Source: Solanum dulcamara (lineage: Eukaryota; Streptophyta; Magnoliopsida; Solanales; Solanaceae). Taken from it: DNA of 64,000 nt. This document shows, piece after piece, positions 1-13,361 of the stretch. A program made the position numbers and the translations under genes. Position 1 is the stretch's first letter. Every line of letters begins with the position of its first letter. Where the stretch lies: NCBI RefSeq assembly GCF_947179165.1, contig NC_077240.1, forward strand, positions 79,496,001-79,560,000, read 5' to 3'. Under the pieces are notes generated by a model, which was not told the DNA's origin, did no database searches, and was given only the letters and a program-made list of their open reading frames with translations.

Positions 1-1745
1 CATTTTTTATTCAAATTTTGAAAGAAAAAAAAATTGTGCGTGATCTCAAGTGCACAATACGTAAATAAATTACAATTTAAAATATGTCATTTTTTTAATT
101 ACACGCATTAGCCTCAGTAAGATGTAAAAGCTCAAATTTGTTTCTAATCGAGGTTGATAAGTACGTATAATTAAGGGAGAGAACATATTTATTGGTGTTA
201 ACTTAACTATCTAAAATTAAAAGACGCTTAAGAATACATGCAAAAAAAATTGAATTGAAAGTGTTTAATATATACACTTTATCATGTGTTTGAGTGTTTA
301 ATTGACTTAAGTCATAATTTAAATATCTAAATAAAATTTATTAGCAAATTTTAAAAACTGTGTATGTAACTTTTCTATAGAACTTGTATATGAGTAAGAC
401 GTATCTATGATCTGATGGATGGCGAGTTCGACTGAAAAGACGTTGACACAAAAATCAATCTCTGACATCTTTTATGAGATATCACCTACAATACCAACTC
501 ATACGCCCTTACGAGTCGAGTTAGATTTATTAAAACCCATAAATTCACCTAAAATTTAACCAAACATTTTTTTTTTGGTAGAAGTTATTTCTTGTTTTTC
601 CTTGGTCAAGAAGTGGAAGACAGGTTTGCCTATAAATAGTGCATAGTAATTTGTTTGGTATATAATATGAGTGGGAAACAACTTATCAACTTTATCTTCA
701 TTTTGAAAATGACTATTTTTAAAAAGTGATTTGATAAGTCATTATATTTCAACATATTATATATGGACTTGTCCTTATCACATTTTTAAAAATTATTATA
801 TTTCTATGTATTGTATAGTTTTGTAATAGTAATAATTAATTAGTTGAAAACTTGAAATCGAGTTTCCACTTATTAGGTCCAGAATATAGGAAATATTATA
901 ATTTTTTTAAAAAAATAAGTTGACTTATTATATGTGGATTAGTTTATCTAGGGCCGTTTAATATACTCGATTAATTAGCCTTAAAATAGGCAATTATTTT
1001 GTCTTTATTTATTTATTTATCATTTTTTTAATCTTTTGGTAGTCAAATAGGATTAGGTTTTCTGTAATGTAATATGGAATGAATTTAATTAAGTTATATA
1101 CACTGAAAAATTTAAATAAAATCTTTACACTATCTATTACTAATATTATATCTAATTTCAAACAAATTGGGGTCGATCATTAATAATGTTATTGTGTACA
1201 TTGATTTTGGGACCGATAATATGAAAAGAGATTGCACAAGTCGAGTTTTTTCCCACTATCAATATAGTTTAATATGTTATATTAATACTAAATAAAAAAA
1301 TTGACAAATATTTATGTTCGGAAAAAAAATCTGACGGATTTTTGAATTCTCCTCACGATTATATACTGTCAAGTCTAGTCTTTTTTTATTTTATATTGTC
1401 AAGTCTTTTTATTTTGCATATCTCGAGTTTCGAATTCTCTTCACGATTTTTTCTTCAAAAACACTCGCTTCGTTGATTCTTGTCCTCGTTCCTTTTATCT
1501 TGGACATTAGAAGTTATCATGATATTAGCATGTAGTTATCTTTTTTTTTAATTTGAATATTTTCAACTTGCTAAAATATATAACTTTTATTAATTTGTTT
1601 GACTTGTTGTCTTTGTTAATAAAACTAGAAAAATCCAAATTTATTATTAATCTACCAAGTATATTTGCGTAGTATTAGATTTAACAGTTATTAGAGTTTT
1701 ATTAGGAGTTTGTTGCTCAACAGAATTCTAAAATTTAGCTCCAAA
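1..1745. other. AT-rich intergenic region
   Basis: No open reading frame of note and no recognisable gene, RNA gene or complete transposon. The sequence is AT-rich with homopolymer runs. The right end merges into the promoter of the NPF-type transporter gene. Confidence 0.6.
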
Positions 1746-1749
1746 TCTT

Positions 1750-1756
1750 TATAAAA
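1750..1756 (+). promoter_or_regulatory. Candidate TATA box of the NPF-type gene
   Basis: TATAAAA, about 200 bases before a pyrimidine-rich stretch that ends in a good splice donor (AAAAG|GTAATT at 2022/2023). This fits a core promoter followed by a non-coding first exon. The transcription start is inferred to lie near 1780. Confidence 0.45.
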
Positions 1757-1948
1757 AGCTAAACTTGATTAATAATAATTCCCTAATCACTTCTTTAATT
1801 CTCTTCATTCATTCATAATCTCAAGATTTTGGAGTAACTTTTGTTCTTGTCTTATAATTTATTTTGCTTAATTGTTGCAAAAATTAAGATTTGGAGGAAT
1901 TTTAAGTGTGAAAATTTCAAGTTTTTTTCTTCTTAATTTTCACCATAA

Positions 1949-3783
1949 ATGACAAAAGGTTTTACTAGCAATACTATCACGAAGCTTTCTGCTAATTTCT
2001 CAGCTACTAAGTTCCGCAAAAGGTAATTCGAATCTCTAATTAATATAATGTTGCACTTCTCTTATTTTAAATAAATATGTCATATCTAAAGATTATTTAT
2101 TAGATTCCATGTATGATTTATACTAATATTAACCATTGGAAGTTTCTTTGCTTATTTTTTGATTGACAACAAACACCTAATTAAAGTATAGTGGAAAAGA
2201 ATAATAATTAAGACGTCAAAATGTTTGTTCTATTTATTTGTTATTGATGTAGAATGCAACATTGTCTATTAACCCTTATTCTTGCTAAGTTTGTCTACGA
2301 GGCGAATTCAGAATTTAAAATTTATTAATTTGAATTCTAGTCCTACTGAGTTACTGAATTTTATATCCCTTTGAAATAAAGTGGAACACTTATCCATTTT
2401 TTATGTAAAAAAATCGCAATAATAACTATTAATAATCTATTGCATCATAATTTTACTAAAGTTTTGCCATTTTTTTTTGGTTTTCAAACGTGCAACCTTA
2501 ATTCATCATGTTGAATCTTTGATTGTTATGAAAGGACTTTTAGAAACTGTAGATGAATTTAAAGAAATTAAATACCATGAAAAGACATAACAAAAACATT
2601 GTACTAGCCAACCTAATTTGCAGTAGTAGGGTGATTGAAATTCCTCTGTATTTAATTTGAGGTCTTAGAGTCCTGGAATGAAAAAAAAAAGCATGATATG
2701 AGCGTTGTGTTTAGAAATGGATCCTGCAATGACTAAATTCAGATTTAGTCATGATATCGAATATCGAATTGAAATAAAAAAAATCAAAAAAATTGTAACA
2801 TGAGGGGGAAAAATCATTTTCAACATATGTCATCAAATCAAAATCCACTTTTAGAGGTTTATAATGAAACTAGAGAAGTTTTGTGGCACTATTTCTTATT
2901 TCTTATTTATGAAAAATATGTTAGATATATTGTTTTTCTCCTGTTGAAACATAGTTTTTGAAAATGACCTTTTTATTTATTTTTGTCTATATATTGAGCT
3001 ATTTCTTCAATCAATTTTCATCAACTTTTCTATTCCATGCATAAGTATATTCATAATATTCAAGCACTTTGAGTAAGTTTTATTCTTCCTCAAAGTGCAT
3101 ATGATCTAGTTCTTCATACATTAAAAAAAATACATTTTTGTGACACTACATACAGCAAATTATAGTTTTGTATGGACGTCCTATTAGAATTCGACTCATC
3201 AAAGAGGTTTTCGACTAATAAAGCCATAAGAAATGTTATCGTCAAGTTAAATTCAGATAAATTTTGTTAGAAATTAGTTATTTTTTAATAGTGATATGCA
3301 AACATTAATACATACTAAAATTAAGAAACCAAACCTAGTTAATATGATACTTTTTTTTGTGTTTTTTTTAAGTACTTTAAAGTTTAAGTTATATACACTA
3401 CTGTCACTAAAATAATTTCTTTTGCTTTTGTATTTTGCAGAGAATTTCCCAAATGTCTACAATGGACACAACTCAAGTCATGCCAAAGGTTAGCTTATTA
3501 TTCTAATTGATGTTTTGTACACTTACAGTATATAAATTTTCTTAACGATAATTAATTCAAAGCGACCTATAATCGCGATTAACTATATATAGCAAACCTG
3601 ATACGATAATTTGATAATTAAATAAATAATTACTTGTTATAATTATTGACAATATAAAATAAATATAAAAAAGGATTTTTTTAATAACTATTTGTTCATA
3701 ATTATTTTTTTATTTTTTTGTACAGACAAATGAAAAGAATAATTCAGCTAGAGGAAACAAAGACCTCAAGCAGGGAGTTGTGA
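1949..3783 (+). promoter_or_regulatory. Predicted spliced upstream ORF overlapping the NPF start
   Basis: If the leader exon ending at 2022 is spliced to 3441, an ATG at 1949 opens a 59-codon reading frame (1949-2022, 3441-3488, 3726-3783). It runs through the main ATG at 3453 in another frame and stops with TGA at 3781. Such an overlapping uORF would be expected to lower translation of the main protein. The peptide has no family I recognise. The exon is inferred only from the donor at 2022, the acceptor at 3440 and the TATA box upstream. Confidence 0.35.
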
Positions 3784-6700
3784 ACAAGCTTAAAGTCTTT
3801 AGAAGCAAAAAAACTGGTGGATGGTATTCAGCATTTCTTTGTTTAGGTATTTTTCTCATTTTGTTTCAGTTTATGTGATACTATTTTCATATTAATTCAT
3901 TAAAATAAGATCGACATATTTCTATATTTAGAAACATCTAACAAGAATAAACTTCTCGTTTTACCTTTAACGAGTAGCTTTTACTAATTTCAAAAGTGTC
4001 CCTTTTTACTAAATTATGTCTCGAATTAGACTATGTCATATAAATTAAAATGGGCGGGGTATAATTATTATATTTTGATTACATGACTTTAAATTCTAAA
4101 TTATAATTAAAATGGGGGTATTGCGATTCTTCCTTGGACCCTGCTTGAACCCGGGATGATTCATGCATCCGATTATCCTTTTTACAATATTTTGAACACG
4201 TTATAACTACTCTAAATTCTGAATACGCTCTCGACAAGGGCAACTCAACGGAATTTGTGGCCTAACACCAAATCTTACTAAGAGATCTAAGTATATTCGA
4301 TAAAACTAGCTTCTACATGGGCCACATGTGTATCTCATGCGACCTACGTGCTTTTCATGTTAATTAGTACTATAGTATTTTAAATAATCAAATATATATT
4401 GTTAATAATATTTTTATTTATTTTTTTGATGCAGTAAACCAAGGACTTGTAACACTATCATTCTTTGGTGTTGGGGTGAATTTGGTGTTATTTTTAACAA
4501 GAGTTTTGGGACAAGACAATGCTACTGCTGCTAATAATGTTAGCAAATGGACTGGAACTGTTTATTTGTGTTCACTTTTGGGAGCTTTCATTAGTGACTC
4601 TTATTGGGGAAGGTTCCTCACTTGTGCCATCTTTCAACTTATTCTCCTCCTGGTAATTATTACTATACTTTACCACTCGACCTTTTAGTTTGTTTCAAAA
4701 AGAACAATATGTGAATCTTTATATGTTTTGAAAGTCTTTTGTATATCCTCAAGGACATATTGTTATAATCAAGGCGAAGCTAGGGAGGTGCAGGAGGATT
4801 CGAATATAGTCGAAAAGTCGTATCTTATATATAAGGTCAAAGTTATGTAGATATAGTATATGTATAAATTCCTGTAAATTTTTCATGTGTTTACTTCTTC
4901 ATATTTTGAATCTCTAAGTGAAAATTCAGGCTCCGCCAGTGGTTATAATTATAGAAATATTATTTCTCATTTACGACCACAAGTTCTAAAAATACTTTCG
5001 TGGTATATGTTAAAAGTCATTCTTTCTTTATTAAATTATGTGTTCAACCAAATAGTGTCATGTAAAATGAAACCTGGATTACTTGACCTAAAAATCTAGT
5101 TAATGTGAATTTTTTTTCTCTGAGTAGAGGATATCAATACCATACTCGTTTTTACCATTGTAGTGATTTTAGCTTCTTACATTGACAATATAATTTTTTT
5201 TTTATGTTATCAAGTCTCTCACTAAAATATAAGTGAATTATTGAAATCGTCCTTTCCAATAGTAACGATCGATATTGTCTTTTTTTTTAACTTTTATTAT
5301 TGTCGTAACTATTTAAGGTCACTCGTTATCAAGTCATTAAAGTATAACTAATTGTTTAGAACAAGTAAAAACTAGTTAGTTACATGGAAAGTAAGGAAGA
5401 TCGAGCATATTGACTACAACATGTTACGTTACACAAATAGTGTAACAACATTTTACGTTGTCAGTGCATATAACTTTGATTTTCTGAATTTAACCAGGGA
5501 CTTGTGATCATATCATTGACATCTTGGCTATTCTTGACCAAACCAAATGGATGTGGAGATGGTATACTAAATTGTATACCCCCATCACCAATTGGCACTG
5601 CATTATTTTACTTAGCCATATACTTAGTGGCTTTGGGCTATGGTGGTCATCAGCCAACAATTGCAACTTTTGGATCAGACCAATTTGATGAAACAAATCA
5701 CAAAGAAAAAATCTCAAGGGCTGCCTATTTCGGCTACTTTTACTTTGCACTAAATGCTGGATCTTTAATTTCCAACACAATTTTGGTATATTATGAAGAT
5801 GGTGGTAAATGGACACTTGGTTTTTGGGCCTCTACTGCTGCTGGGCTTTTGGGCCTGTTTGTCTTCTTGTTGGGCACTCCTGGATATAAGTATGTTAAGT
5901 CATTTGGGAACCCGTTGCCACGTGTCGGTCAGGTATTTGTTGCCGCGATCCGTAAATGGCGTCTGCCTAATGTTGATGAGGCAGAACTATATGAATCGAA
6001 TGGGTCAGAATCAACCATTAAAGGAACAAGGAAGATCCTTCATAGTAATGATTTCAAGTAAGTAGTGTTTCGGCTCATATCAACTGTCTTTTAAGATTTT
6101 ATATATAGATATAATTGTATCACATTTATTATGAACATACTGACTCTGGATCCTTGATTCGTCTATATAATGAGCTTACTGATTCTAAAGTCTTGATTCG
6201 CCTATATATTGAACCTACTGACTCTAGATTCTTAATTCACCTATATAACGAAACTAATGATTCTTGATTTGCTTATATACTGAACCTACTAACTCTAGAT
6301 TCTTGATATACCTATATAATGAGCCTATTGATCCGCTTATGATATAATGAACCTATTGTCTCTAGATTATTGATATAAGTATAGTGAATCTATTTAATTA
6401 AGATTATTGATTCGTCTGTGTGATGAACCTACTGACTCTAGATTCTTCATTCACCTATATAAATCTACTAAATCTAGATTCTTGAATCGCCTATTTATAA
6501 CGAAGGTATTGACTCTAGGTTCTGAATTCTCTTGTGATATATACCTTCATATATCATTATGTAATCACATTATTGAAAATTGACCAGGAAACTAGACAAG
6601 GCTGCAATAGTGACAGATGAAGATAGGCAAAGCCCAGTGGCAAACCCATGGAGGCTATGCACAATTACACAAGTTGAAGAAGCAAAGTGCATCATAAGGA

Positions 6701-7955
6701 TGTTTCCAATTTGGCTATGCACCATAATGTACTCTGTGATCTTTACACAAATGGCCTCTTTATTTGTTGAGCAAGGTGAAGTTATGGATGCCACGATTGG
6801 GAATTTTCGCCTACCGGCAGCCAGTATGTCAGCATTCGACATATGTAGCGTTCTAACATGCACGTTTCTCTACAGGTGCGGATGTCAAATGAGCGTATTG
6901 AACTGAATAATTACTCATAACCCAATCTAGCAAACTCTTACCAAGTTTTAATTTTTTTTTCTTATAATTCATTTAATTACCTAGCTAAACTTTTTTTTCT
7001 TTATTATTGCTATTTATAAGAAAAGAAATAGTCTTTGTAAGCGTATTGCACAAATATCTCATGGGTTAATCTATACTACGTATTGAGCCTAAATCAGGTC
7101 AACTTCTAGACGAACTAAATTAAGTGAGTCACTAGTTTAGAAATAGCACTTATTGGTCACTTCTCAATCCTCTATTTGAAAAAATAATCACTATCATAGA
7201 GTTTCAAATTCCACAGATGAAACTCTGTGAGAATATCCTGAAGTTTTTCATGTAAAATTTAAAACTCCATAACAATGGTTGAAGTGGCTATTTGTGAAAT
7301 TTATCTTTAAAGTGAGATAAGTGAATAAATGAATAATTCAGACATCATTTTTTCATGAGCTAATTTTACGATCCCTGTATGCAGGTTCATAGTGGTGCCA
7401 TTAGGCGGAAAGATTAGTGGGAATCCGAAAGGATTGACGGAGCTCCAGAGGATGGGAGTTGGACTAATCATCGGTATGTTATCAATGGTTGCAGCCGGGG
7501 TAACAGAAATTTTCAGGCTGAGAAGAGTAATCTCCGAAAACGAAATAAGTTCACTAAGTATTTTTTGGCAAATTCCACAATACATACTTGTTGGTGCCTC
7601 AGAGGTTTTTATGTATGTTGGACAACTTGAATTCTTCAATGGACAAGCACCTGATGGGATAAAAAGCCTAGGAAGTTCACTTTGTATGGCATCAATGTCA
7701 CTTGGAAATTATGTTAGTAGCATGCTTGTCAACATGGTTATGCATTTCACAGCAAGAGGGACTAGGCATGGTTGGATACCTGAAAATTTAAATAATGGCC
7801 ACATTGATAGGTTTTACTTCTTGCTAGTTGGTTTGGCATTGGTTGATATGGTTGCATTTGTGTGTTTTGCTAAGTGGTACAAAGGGATCAATATTGAAGA
7901 TAGCGATCATGGATCTTGTACAAAGGTTGGAGAAAAAGAGATTGATAAAGTTTGA
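3453..7955 (+). CDS. NPF7-type (NRT1/PTR family) membrane transporter
   Basis: Coding exons 3453-3488, 3726-3846, 4435-4652, 5498-6057, 6588-6875 and 7385-7955 join in frame to 597 codons, the usual NPF length. All junctions are GT/AG. The protein belongs to the proton-coupled NRT1/PTR major facilitator family, with about 12 membrane segments. Visible landmarks are GAFISDSYWGR, GGHQPT (residues 174-179) followed by FGSDQFDE, and the FYFALNAGSL signature. The text around LVNQG, VSKWTGTVY and NGCGD is closest to NPF7 members such as NRT1.5/NPF7.3 and NRT1.8/NPF7.2, so nitrate or K+ loading or retrieval at the xylem is the family-based guess. The first-helix ExxE[K/R] proton motif is absent (VNQGLVT at residues 53-59), as known for NRT1.5. 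The start is chosen because upstream sequence in this frame is interrupted. Subfamily is by memory, not by tree. Confidence 0.88.
6125..6530 (+). repeat. Degenerate minisatellite in NPF intron 4
   Basis: About eight to nine diverged copies of a roughly 40-50-base unit built around 'gaacctactgactctagat' and 'cttgattcgcctatata'. It fills most of the intron between 6057 and 6588 and has no coding potential. Confidence 0.75.
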
Positions 7956-9770
7956 ATATTTCAAGAAAGTGTGGCTATTTTTTAAAAGAATTTTAGAGTA
8001 ATGTGGTTTATTAGTGAAATAAAACTTAAAGCATGACCCTTTAAATGTGATAATTTTAAAGGGTATGATTGCTTCTAGTTTTCTCTACATAATTAATATT
8101 TATGTTAGGATTTCCCTATGAAGATATTTGATTAAGAAAATGTAACTTCTTCCTTATATATGTTATAATAAGTTATTGGGCTTTTTGAATTGCTAGTTTC
8201 TTTCGAACATAAGAAGTTAAAAAGAATTTTCACATGTGATGGAACAGTTGAAATTTATCCATCATCAATTATACATCTGAATTAGAATTCTAACAATAAA
8301 GAAATTTTTAGTGGCTAGTTAAGGAGCACTTCCCTTTTAAATGAGTTCTACATAATGCACATTCAAATAAATTGGACCAGTAAATTTGGATGCAAAGTAA
8401 TTGGACCAGTAAATTTTGGATGCAAAGTAAGATTAAAACTAATATCAAGAAACATTATAAAAACTAAAGTTAAGGGCTATATGTATTGGAGTAATTTAAT
8501 TAAAATTAGTTCAACTCTTTAAAAAGTGAATTTCAAAGGGTCATGCGGAAAAAAAATTATTTCAACTTTTTTTTTCTTGGTTTGATTTTTGAAATAGTCC
8601 ATTAGTATAAGATTGCGGAAAAAAAATAAATTCACAAAATTTTGGTTATTTTCTCCATATAAAAATAAGATTTAATATAGGAAAAACTATCTAATTACAC
8701 AAATATTTCTACCATATTTACTAATTCTCCATATAGTTTGAACTAATTACATATTGTCTCACCAATTAATAATTTCATAATAGATTTCAAGTCACATACA
8801 TCTAGATACATATTTTTTTATTGCTAGATATGCTGAAATAGGGAGAGAGGCGAGTGAGATTTGTCTATGTATCTCAAATGCATGTGAATCTCACTAAATA
8901 CATATATCTAGGATACCAGATACGCGAGTGAGATAAGAGGGAGGCGAGTGAGATTTGTTTATATATAACAAATATATGCGAATCCACTTGGATACAGTAT
9001 ATTTGAGGGTCAATTTTTAGTCAAGGCCCAATATGATAAATCCACCAAAGAAGCCCAATCCATTTGGGCCATATTCAACAATGTTCCCATTTTTTCTTGG
9101 AAAAATTACTAGAAAAAATATTTTTTTAATAAATAATAATTGATTTTAGCAATATTTTTTATTTATTATCATTTATAGCAATATTATGATATATCTATCA
9201 TGTATTAAAAGTAAATTATGCATGCAATATAAATGTATTATAAGTGTTTTAAAATATATTATACTTGTTTGGTAAGAAATTGACACAATGTATTATAAAT
9301 GTATTAAAGTATGTGATAAATATATTATCCATGAATAAAACTTGTATTATATGAGTTTTATAAATTATTTTTGCTAATATGTATTAAAATTTTATTATAA
9401 GTGTTTAGTGAAAAAAAATATTATTGCTATAAATGATAAATATTTTCTTAATAATACTCGATTTTAAATTATTTTTTTTTTTGAGGAGAGAGAAAATTTG
9501 AAAAATGATATGTCAAATTCGAGGAAAAAATCTCTCAATTTATAGGCAATAAAAGGGTAAGGCAAGAAGGTGTTGGTTCAAAGCACGTAAAAATTATATA
9601 TAATGCTAAATGTTTGACACCTTCTTGCTGAGGAACACCGTCATCTATTAGGAAGTGGTATAATTTTCTCATGAGCCCCCCAACCCCCGCCCCACCCCAC
9701 CCCCAAAAAAAAAAACTTATAGCTATATGAATTTTAGAGTAAATTTCACTAAAGCCCCTTAATATTTTGG
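7956..9770. other. 3' flank of NPF gene and gene-free DNA with degenerate repeats
   Basis: The first few hundred bases hold the 3' untranslated region of the transporter. Around 8840-8960 a 'gaggcgagtgagattt' word recurs several times, a degenerate repeat cluster. Around 9130-9450 there is AT-rich sequence with repeated 'tgtattataagtgttt'-like words. No gene is seen. Confidence 0.55.
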
Positions 9771-9772
9771 GG

Positions 9773-9990
9773 TCGTTTGATATAAGGGATAAACATAAAT
9801 AGTCGTGGGATAAAAAAAAATTCAGAAATAAAATTTTGGTGTCTTGTTTGATTGGCAATTTTGAAATAACTTATCCCATCATTTATACTATAGTAATGAA
9901 ATAAGTTATTCCGTATACATAGTGGGATAAGTTAATCCTACTTATTTCAGAATAATTAATCATACGATAACTTATTCTCAATTAAACGAC
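9773..9990. mobile_element. MITE-like element
   Basis: The ends are imperfect inverted repeats (GTCGTTTGAT at the left, TTAAACGAC at the right). Inside, 'ataacttatccca' and 'gggataagtta' form a palindrome-rich core. The style matches the better preserved element at 63.17-63.36 kb. No coding capacity; edges approximate. Confidence 0.5.
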
Positions 9991-10221
9991 TTGTGTTTGA
10001 GAAATAATACGTTCTTTACTTTTTGAACTAGATTATTTTATTTTACTACATATTTTCTAAATTTATGTATTTTTGAAAAGGTCATAAATGACCTTCAATT
10101 ATGATATATCATTGTAAATACAAGCTGCTTCAAGCTCGGCTTGGTTATTAGTCTCGACTCCCAAACGGTTTGCAAAAGCATGAATGGTGTTAGATTAGAA
10201 GCCTTACAAGTAGTGTGCATC

Positions 10222-10806
10222 AGTCGGTTCAGTTCGATTTTATATATTATTAGTTGGGTTTATCGATTTTTGGATTTTACATACGCTAAATCAATAACCA
10301 ATTTAATAAGATATTTTTTTATCGATTTTCGATTTATTGATTTTTGGTCCTTAATTGTTCGATTTTTGATTTAATCAATAAGAAAATACTCATAAAATAA
10401 TTATATGACTTCTCCAACAATTTGGTGTGACTAGGCAATAATGTAACTCTATACAATGCTCATAAAATAGAAACAATAGCAACTTACATGAAAATAACTA
10501 TACTAATACAATACAAATAAAAGAACTAGAACAATAATGTGCATTGAAGATTAAAGGGTAAAAAGAAGAACCAATAAAGTATTGATATTAATATTTAATT
10601 TATGTAACAGTAAAGTACTAATTTAATATTGTCTTAATGAGTTATCGATTTACTTAATAACTTAATACTAAAAATCAATATTAAACCAATAATCAAATAA
10701 TTTTTTAATAAAATCATTAAAAACCCATTAACCTATTAACCCAATAACATTAACCTAATAATAATTTTTTTCAATTTGATTTATTGATCAAATTGAATGA
10801 TACCGT
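10222..10806. repeat. Possible foldback/MITE with 'cggttcagttcgattt' end
   Basis: The left end 'tcggttcagttcgatttt' is roughly matched in reverse by 'atcaaattgaatgatacc' at the right, and the interior is rich in 'atcgatttttgattt' words. This looks like an old non-autonomous element; no target duplication was found. Confidence 0.35.
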
Positions 10807-11122
10807 AAACTAGAAGGACTCTTTTGTGCATTTACTACTACACAATTAATATTACTCATTAAATCCGAATTAAAGTCAACTTTTTCAAAATCTAGAGTAA
10901 TTGGATACTTAAAATCTGTCATTAATATGGACCGAATAAGTGGAAAATAGCAATAAATTGGGCAGGCATGATAAATGTTTAAAGAACTTTTTATAGTTTA
11001 CCTGAAAAAAATAAGAGAAAATTTCAAAAATAATTCCTTTCCACAATGATTAATTTAGAACCAAAGTTATTGCATTCAAACTTTGTCTTTAGAGCTTATA
11101 TGTATAATATAAATAATTTTTA

Positions 11123-12151
11123 GGCGGAATTCATCGGTGGCCCCTTAAAGTTGATATTAATTTTTATTTAGACACATTAACTAAGTTTTATTCATTTTAG
11201 ACATTTCAAGTAATGTGTCATTTTGACACTTTGTGCTGACTTGACACATTACGTGTTCTGCACCCATTTTGAGCTCGTGGAGAGTGTTTTTTTTTGTTTT
11301 TTTTTATATATTTTAATTTTTTTCTTGTTCTTGTTCTTCTTCATTTTCTAGCTACCATTTTTCATCCATGGTGAAATAGATTTGATGATAGTAAATATAA
11401 AATGAATTGTGTTAAATAGAATTTTGTTCTATCCCTCATCATCGTCCCTAACCTCATTGCTACTATGAGCTCATTTTTTTTTATAATAATAAATTATATA
11501 TGTATTAAAGCATTGATTTTTGATTTGCATAAACTCAAAAATCCAACAAAAAAAATCCAGAAAAATATCAAGCAAATGCACTACCACATTTATCAAATCA
11601 AGCATTCAAACAACTTCTTATCTCACAACACTCACAAAGTGACAAACAAAAAAAGCTTCCTCCTTTAACACATTTCGGAGGGAGAGGGTCGGGATGTGAG
11701 GGTGGGGGTGGTGATAAAGAAGACTATCTGAGTGGGGAGAGGTTAGGGTATGGGGGTGGATGTGTGGGTGGGGGTAATGTAGAAGACGATTTGGGGTGGG
11801 ATTGTGCTTCTCATAATATATTTTATTTTGAAAAAATAGTTATTTTTTTAATTATTTGGATTAAAAAGGATGTCACGTGTCGTTGATTCATTGGCCCTTA
11901 TTTTCCTACTCAAAATTCATCACTTTAGAATTATTTTTGATATATATGTCACATGTCTTCATTTAATTCGCCACTTTGATACATCATCGCCGAGTGCATT
12001 ACACACACTTTAGATATTTGGATGATTGTAAAAAAAATATCAAAATGACACTACAGGACTTTACTTGAGGTGTCTAAAATAAATAAAGCTTAATTAAGGT
12101 ATTTAAGTGAAAGTTGGTGTCAAATTTAGGGAGTCACCGATGAATTCCGCC
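11123..12151. mobile_element. Non-autonomous DNA transposon with long terminal inverted repeats
   Basis: GGCGGAATTCATCGGTG at the left is matched by its reverse complement at the right. The similarity continues inward for about 110-120 bases (the 'tttagacac…aaagtt' stretch on both sides). The ends are flanked by TA on each side. The roughly 0.8-kb centre has no transposase. A diverged end of the same family lies at 39.13 kb. Confidence 0.75.
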
Positions 12152-12312
12152 TAACTTTTATATTGTCATTGTAATTTAAATGGGTAATTATTATAAGTCA
12201 TCCCAATTTATTTTTGAAGTTTATACATATTTTACTTTTATTATTAAGTACCAATTATTTACAATTTATTTCTCAATAAGCGAGAGAACTCTTGATACAA
12301 TACATAAACAAA

Positions 12313-12595
12313 TACTTCCTCCGTCTCTTTTTAGTTGTTATGTATACTAAAATACTTATTTCGAAATAGTTATTAATTTGAACAATTAAGAGAGAATTAT
12401 TTTTTTTTAACTTTGCCGTTAACATTAATTATTCTAGAATTAAAAGACACATATATAGATAAAAATTAAATAATTAATAAAGAATATATTAATCAAACTA
12501 TATTTTTAATTAATTTTTTCTTAAAATCATGTCAGATCTTATCATGACAACTAAAAAAAGGATGACAAAGCGAGTTAGTATGAATAGAGAGAGTA
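12313..12595. mobile_element. Stowaway-like MITE
   Basis: Begins TACTTCCTCCGTCTC and ends in 'gagagagta'. 'tagttgttatg' near the left is mirrored by 'catgacaacta' near the right. The ends resemble Stowaway (Tc1/mariner) MITEs, which insert at TA. Edges approximate. Confidence 0.55.
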
Positions 12596-12621
12596 TTTTA
12601 TAATTATTGGAGCCGAAAGGT

Positions 12622-12857
12622 ACTCCCTCTATTTATTTTAAGTTGTCACAATTTTATTTTTAAGAGTCAAATGATATGAATTTTGACTCACCTTTTAAAA
12701 TATTTTTTTTTATTATATTAATATAAAAAAATTATAATTTATAATATTTTTAGTATAATTTTTAAATATTAAATTATATAATTTAATTTAATTTTAAAAA
12801 TTAATTAAATTAACTTTTAAAAAATCATTATGACAATTAAAAAGAAGTGGATGGAGT
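12622..12857. mobile_element. Stowaway-like MITE
   Basis: CTCCCTCTATTTATTTTAAG at the left mirrors the right end 'attaaaaagaagtggatggag', flanked by TA at the left. The core is AT-rich without coding capacity. It is a separate copy from the element just upstream. Confidence 0.6.
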
Positions 12858-13361
12858 GGCTATTTGTGTTTCCCAATTGTCCCCTTCTATCGACATATAA
12901 TATTTTTTTTCCAGTTTCAACATGTAAGAAAGGGACAAATATCTATTAAAAACATTAATAAAATAAATAAATAGAATATTTGAAATAAGAGGAATCAAAC
13001 TGCCTGCCAAAGTCCAAAATAGACAAATGTTAAATAACAAGAAAATAATACCACTAAATTTTCAATTCCTTTTAAATTGTGTGTGGAGGTGATAACACCA
13101 AAGAGAAAAAAACTTTGTTGTGGACAAAAATATTCAAACTATTTTCTAGTGGCACTCAAGTGAAGCACTTCTTTTGGTCTTTTCTTTAGTCACATGTAAA
13201 CTCTTGTCATACACTACCTACTTTTGTTTCTTTGTATTTATTATAATTTTTTTTAAAAAATAATACATATGCAGATCGTAATCCTATCTTAAAAAATACA
13301 AAAGCCTTTTTTGATCAATTCTCAATCAATGTTCTATTTATTATCAACCAAGTAAAATAGT
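12858..13361. other. AT-rich intergenic DNA
   Basis: No supported gene or named repeat here, only AT-rich sequence leading into the 5' LTR of the first Copia element. Confidence 0.5.

Noticed and set aside
10141..10374. 77-codon ORF in the AT-rich region
   Set aside because: It lies in a dispersed 'tcgatttttgattt' repeat; the composition explains it.
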